DNA from: an uncultured Ignavibacteriota bacterium
Lineage (GTDB): Bacteria > Bacteroidota > Ignavibacteria > UBA10030 > UBA8401
Length of the DNA: 38,616 nucleotides
NCBI GenBank assembly: GCA_903958625.1
Contig: CAJBTU010000078.1
Coordinates: 1 to 38,616, forward strand
Direction: 5' to 3'
Shown piece by piece: positions 37,382 to 38,616 of the stretch (its first letter is position 1; every line of letters starts with the position of its first letter). Below the pieces are notes generated by a model. That model was not told the origin of the DNA, did no database searches, and was given only the letters and a program-made list of their open reading frames with translations. The translations under genes and the position numbers were made by a program.

Positions 37382-38611
37382 CTATCGTTTTGAGGTGTTT
37401 TTGAGAAGGGTGAAATGCTTGATTTCCGAACGGAACACGGTATGACCGACACCTTCTGTTTCGGAGATCATCTCAAAAAGAAAACGATCTTGATCGACCG
37501 GTTTTTTCGTGAACGAATTGATGCGGGTAATAAGATTTTTGTCTGACGCAGCCTTTATGGATTCCATCACTCCCACCTCGCTGAAACCGGTAAGGAAAAC
37601 GATGGAATTATTTTTTGAACCGAGCAGTTTAAGTACGATGCTGTAATCCTTCTGATAATTGCCCCCCTGCCAATTCAGATTCATGGTTTGAGAAGAATCA
37701 TTTTGCACTCCGAGAATCGTCAACGAGTTCGGATTGAGATTGTATTTAAGATTTGTTCTCGAAAATATTGTATCAAGTTTGGCCAGAGTCTTCAGCGTGC
37801 CCAGATAAATAATATTATTGTTGTCGAAATCATCCCACTTTAATTGCGAGGATAGCTTTACGGAAAACGGTTTCGATGAATTCCGGATGACATTGATAAT
37901 CTCCGACACGCCTAATGCCGTTGCATCCCCGACATACGTAACGTCAGCGATCTGATATTTACTGTACTTCTCGGGTTGGCCGGAAGCCGCCGAGCGCAGT
38001 TCTTTATCGCTGTTAATTTTCGGGTCTCTCAGGAACGTTCGTCCGACGACGATACTTTTTTCAGTCAGGACCAGAAAATCACCAAGGACGATCAACGTGG
38101 GATGCTCATTGTTCGCCAGGAACTCATTCCAAATTGGATTGACCGCGGCTGAATTTTCACCGGTGACGGATGTTCCATTCCCCCAAAATTCACGAAAGAG
38201 AATCACTCCGACGAGAAGCGCAATAACTGTTAATGACGCCGCCGGCACATAGGTCCGGATTCGCTTCGGTAAAAGATTCTTCGTCCCCTTTGTGTACTTT
38301 ACGAGGTATTGACCTTTAGGTATTTCCAGTCTATAGTCGAATTGATTTTCTGTTGTCAGGTAGTAATGTTCAAGTTTTTTCCGGAGGTTGCTGATGTAGG
38401 ACCTGATCAATGGGTCGGCGGCCGGATCGAAACTTGAACTTTTTCCAAAAACGTCATGGGCTATTTCTGTTTCCTTCAGGGAAGTTACTTTTGATGATTT
38501 TTCAACGAGATATCGCAATAATTCCTGATAACGGACAGAGTCATGGAATTCGGGACTTTGCAGAATTTGAGCGAGGAGAGAGTTTTTTTCTAATTCACCA
38601 GGTTGAGTCAT
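37382..38611 (-). CDS. Membrane-anchored winged-helix-like regulator B, paralog of 2963-4222
   Basis: LAQILQSPEFHDSVRYQELLRYLVE...FDPAADPLIRSYISNLRKKLEHYYLTTE...IPKGQYLVKYTK; TM segment; shared extracytoplasmic motifs NPIWNEF, PTLIVLGDF, NNIIYLGT, GGNYQKDYSIVLK. Confidence 0.75.
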   Translation of the reverse strand: MTQPGELEKNSLLAQILQSPEFHDSVRYQELLRYLVEKSSKVTSLKETEIAHDVFGKSSSFDPAADPLIRSYISNLRKKLEHYYLTTENQFDYRLEIPKGQYLVKYTKGTKNLLPKRIRTYVPAASLTVIALLVGVILFREFWGNGTSVTGENSAAVNPIWNEFLANNEHPTLIVLGDFLVLTEKSIVVGRTFLRDPKINSDKELRSAASGQPEKYSKYQIADVTYVGDATALGVSEIINVIRNSSKPFSVKLSSQLKWDDFDNNNIIYLGTLKTLAKLDTIFSRTNLKYNLNPNSLTILGVQNDSSQTMNLNWQGGNYQKDYSIVLKLLGSKNNSIVFLTGFSEVGVMESIKAASDKNLITRINSFTKKPVDQDRFLFEMISETEGVGHTVFRSEIKHFTLLKNTSKR

Positions 38612-38616
38612 TATTC

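Noticed and set aside
37316-37389. AACGATA/TATCGTT inverted repeat between the convergent operon end and regulator B
   Set aside because: Seven-bp arms separated by 60 nt are weak and could be chance.
1-38616. CRISPR arrays, tRNA/rRNA genes, intact transposons, phage structural genes
   Set aside because: No regularly spaced repeats, cloverleaf sequences, transposase ORFs or phage proteins were recognised.

Overview
The window reads as a secreted-glycan and hexuronate utilisation locus from a Bacteroidota/Ignavibacteria-like bacterium. This lineage call rests on T9SS 'NYPNPFNPST' sorting tails, a carboxypeptidase-regulatory-domain TonB receptor and Bacteroidetes-type promoter spacing. The left edge (about 1-1.8 kb) is a graveyard of decayed genes: an integrase, a PIN-domain toxin and a C39-like peptidase. 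The core (about 4.4-24.7 kb) encodes T9SS-exported multidomain proteins, two related alpha/beta-hydrolase esterases, a clan GH-A-like hydrolase, a GH3 enzyme, a TonB receptor with no SusD, a PorV/UPF0164-like outer-membrane protein and a beta-helix protein. A metabolic operon (24970-37323) follows: UxuB-type SDR, PfkB kinase, LarA-like (DUF2088) protein, 6-phosphogluconate dehydrogenase, PdxB, UxaC, ECF S-component-like protein, hexuronate MFS transporter, second PfkB kinase, Gfo/Idh/MocA oxidoreductase and SGNH esterase. Two paralogous membrane proteins with an N-terminal winged-helix-like domain and a C-terminal extracytoplasmic domain flank the locus (2963-4222 and 37382-38611, both minus strand). 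The strongest hypotheses are: (i) a dehydratase-free glucuronate route through a nickel-pincer-type LarA-family epimerase (mannonate to gluconate) into 6-phosphogluconate and the pentose phosphate pathway, possibly with PdxB protecting Gnd from 4-phosphoerythronate; (ii) an undescribed ToxR-like regulator family bracketing the locus; (iii) a near-identical ~35-nt promoter element at two operons, with a partial third copy at the metabolic operon. Family calls come from recognising sequence motifs by eye; no searches were run.
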